A stretch of 64,000 nucleotides of DNA, from contig CASEYP010000031.1 of the NCBI GenBank assembly GCA_949292185.1, positions 186,001 to 250,000 on the forward strand, read 5' to 3'. The notes beneath the pieces were generated by a model that was not told where the DNA came from, ran no database searches, and saw only the letters and a list, made by a program, of their open reading frames with translations. Made by a program: the position numbers and the translations under genes. Shown piece by piece: positions 62,958 through 64,000 of this stretch. Every line of letters starts with the position of its first letter. Position 1 is the first letter of the stretch. The stretch comes from an uncultured bacterium (GTDB lineage Bacteria > Cyanobacteriota > Vampirovibrionia > Gastranaerophilales > Gastranaerophilaceae).

Positions 62958-64000
62958 ATGTTACAAAATTTAATGGCTTTTTATAAAGAGCCACCTGTAA
63001 AAGAAGAAATACAGGATTCTGATAAAGTAGCATCAATGTATAAACATTGGAGATTAAGAATTTTTTATGCTTGCTTTATCGGGTACACAGTATTTTATTT
63101 ATGTAAGAAAAATATAGCAGTAGCCTTACCTGGAATTATGAAAGAGTTTGGCTATTCTGCTACTGAACTTGGGTTGTTAGGAAGTTCATTGTATTTAACT
63201 TACGGTATTGGAAAATTCGTAAACGGAGTATTAGCTGACGGTTCTGATGTTAGAAAATTTCTACCTTCAGCATTACTTATGACTGCTTTAGCTAATATTG
63301 CATTCGCTCTTGCTCCAAATGCAATTCACCTTTTAGGATTAAGCACAAAAATGTCTGCAATGATTTTATTATGGACATTAGCTTTTCTTTGGGGCGTAAG
63401 CGGATGGTTTCAATCTGCTGGTTTTCCGGCTGTTGCTAAAAGTTTAACTTATTGGTACTCAAACTCTGAAAGAGGTACAAAATGGTCTTTATGGTCTTGT
63501 TCTCACCAAACAGGAACATTCCTAAGCTTTATCATAGCTGGCCATATTGCAGCTCATTTTGGTTGGAGAGCAGCTTTCTTAGTACCGGGGGCTTTAGCTA
63601 TTATTACTGCTATTTGGTTGTTTGACAGATTAAGAGATAGACCTCAATCACTTGGATTACCTGATGTTGAAGTATATAGAAATGAACCGGTTAAACAAAC
63701 TTCAACTGATAAAAAAGCTGAAGATGATATGTCTTATGTTCAAATCTTTAAAAAATATATTCTTTGCAACAAAACAATTTGGATGCTTGCTATAGCTTAT
63801 ATTTTTGTTTATATCATTAGATTTGGTGCCGAAGACTGGATGATTATGTACTTGAGTAAAGCTAAAGGTGATAGCCTTACAGAAGCAACTAACAAAATTG
63901 CATCTTTACCTTTGGTAGGTATTGTTGGTACAGTTTGCGCAGGTCTTGTTTCTGATAAATTGTTTAAAGGTAAAAGAGCTCCAGTAAACCTTATATATTT
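62958..64000 (+). CDS. Organophosphate:Pi antiporter family (GlpT/UhpC-like) MFS transporter, partial
   Basis: The gene starts at ATG 62958 with GGAGAAAGG upstream and runs off the end of the window, so only about 347 residues are visible. After a charged N-terminal tail, the first segments read YACFIGYTVFYLCKKNIAVA and YSATELGLLGSSLYLTYGIG. Then come SGWFQSAGFPAVAKSLTYWY and SERGTKWSLWSCSHQTGTFL, which match the OPA family that exchanges sugar phosphates or glycerol-3-phosphate for phosphate. At least eight membrane segments are present before the end. It begins 13 bases after the exonuclease stop, so the two are probably co-transcribed. Confidence 0.88.
   Translation, partial: MLQNLMAFYKEPPVKEEIQDSDKVASMYKHWRLRIFYACFIGYTVFYLCKKNIAVALPGIMKEFGYSATELGLLGSSLYLTYGIGKFVNGVLADGSDVRKFLPSALLMTALANIAFALAPNAIHLLGLSTKMSAMILLWTLAFLWGVSGWFQSAGFPAVAKSLTYWYSNSERGTKWSLWSCSHQTGTFLSFIIAGHIAAHFGWRAAFLVPGALAIITAIWLFDRLRDRPQSLGLPDVEVYRNEPVKQTSTDKKAEDDMSYVQIFKKYILCNKTIWMLAIAYIFVYIIRFGAEDWMIMYLSKAKGDSLTEATNKIASLPLVGIVGTVCAGLVSDKLFKGKRAPVNLIY

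Overview
The window looks like chromosomal DNA of an AT-rich, strictly anaerobic, diderm gut bacterium, most probably a member of Gastranaerophilales (Vampirovibrionia, formerly Melainabacteria, the non-photosynthetic sister group of Cyanobacteria). This is an inference. It rests on the base composition, a TolC-type outer-membrane protein and a very large AsmA/TamB-like protein (two membranes), fermentative AdhE, two differently built rubrerythrins, and a set of otherwise unrelated small proteins that begin with a short N-terminal FxG/FTG tag. No rRNA or ribosomal-protein gene is present to settle it.

Layout. 0-4.4 kb: zinc-ribbon membrane protein, anchored protein, tRNA-Thr, tagged protein, TPR glycosyltransferase and an unknown gene. 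4.4-7.6 kb: minus-strand operon of a VWA protein, an FHA/multi-membrane protein and a TonB-C-like protein. 7.7-12 kb: proC, then three effector-like genes (Ntox44-like, kinase-like, nucleotidyltransferase-like) and tRNA-Gln. 12-17.1 kb: nif3, coaBC and gmk operon and groESL. 17.2-23.3 kb: GT2/TagF-like fusion, XRE regulator, EF-hand protein, cysE, tyrS. 23.3-25.6 kb: two tagged proteins around a phage-tail-like gene pair. 25.7-34.2 kb: a plus-strand block with a 1253-residue acidic TonB-C-like protein, a sigma factor, a zinc-ribbon STAND-like ATPase with TPRs and two unknown genes. 34.2-38.5 kb: a predicted small RNA back-to-back with aroQ, a tagged protein, a histidine-kinase-like protein lacking its histidine coupled to a sugar-type ABC ATPase, and rubrerythrin. 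38.5-50.8 kb: AsmA-like giant, ChrA pair, N/Q-rich protein, glutamate dehydrogenase, canonical histidine kinase, reverse rubrerythrin, TolC. 50.8-64 kb: pepA, TPR protein, rhodanese, tagged protein, Rex-type operator and adhE, a 1209-residue internally duplicated protein, thioredoxin, a DnaQ-like exonuclease and the start of an organophosphate antiporter that runs off the window.

Functional picture. AdhE with a Rex/CRP-type operator, glutamate dehydrogenase, rubrerythrins and thioredoxin indicate fermentation and oxygen defence. CysE, AroQ, ProC and CoaBC supply amino acids and cofactors. The glycosyltransferases, AsmA-like protein and TolC build and service the envelope.

The strongest candidate for an undescribed system is the N-terminal FxG/FTG tag. 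It is carried by seven scattered proteins, two of which have eukaryote-like or effector-like catalytic folds, and it could be a sorting or secretion signal. Other points of note are a predicted sRNA with an anti-Shine-Dalgarno CCUCCC loop, a hairpin that buries the rhodanese ribosome-binding site, mutually exclusive leader hairpins before a tagged gene, and several genes that look leaderless.
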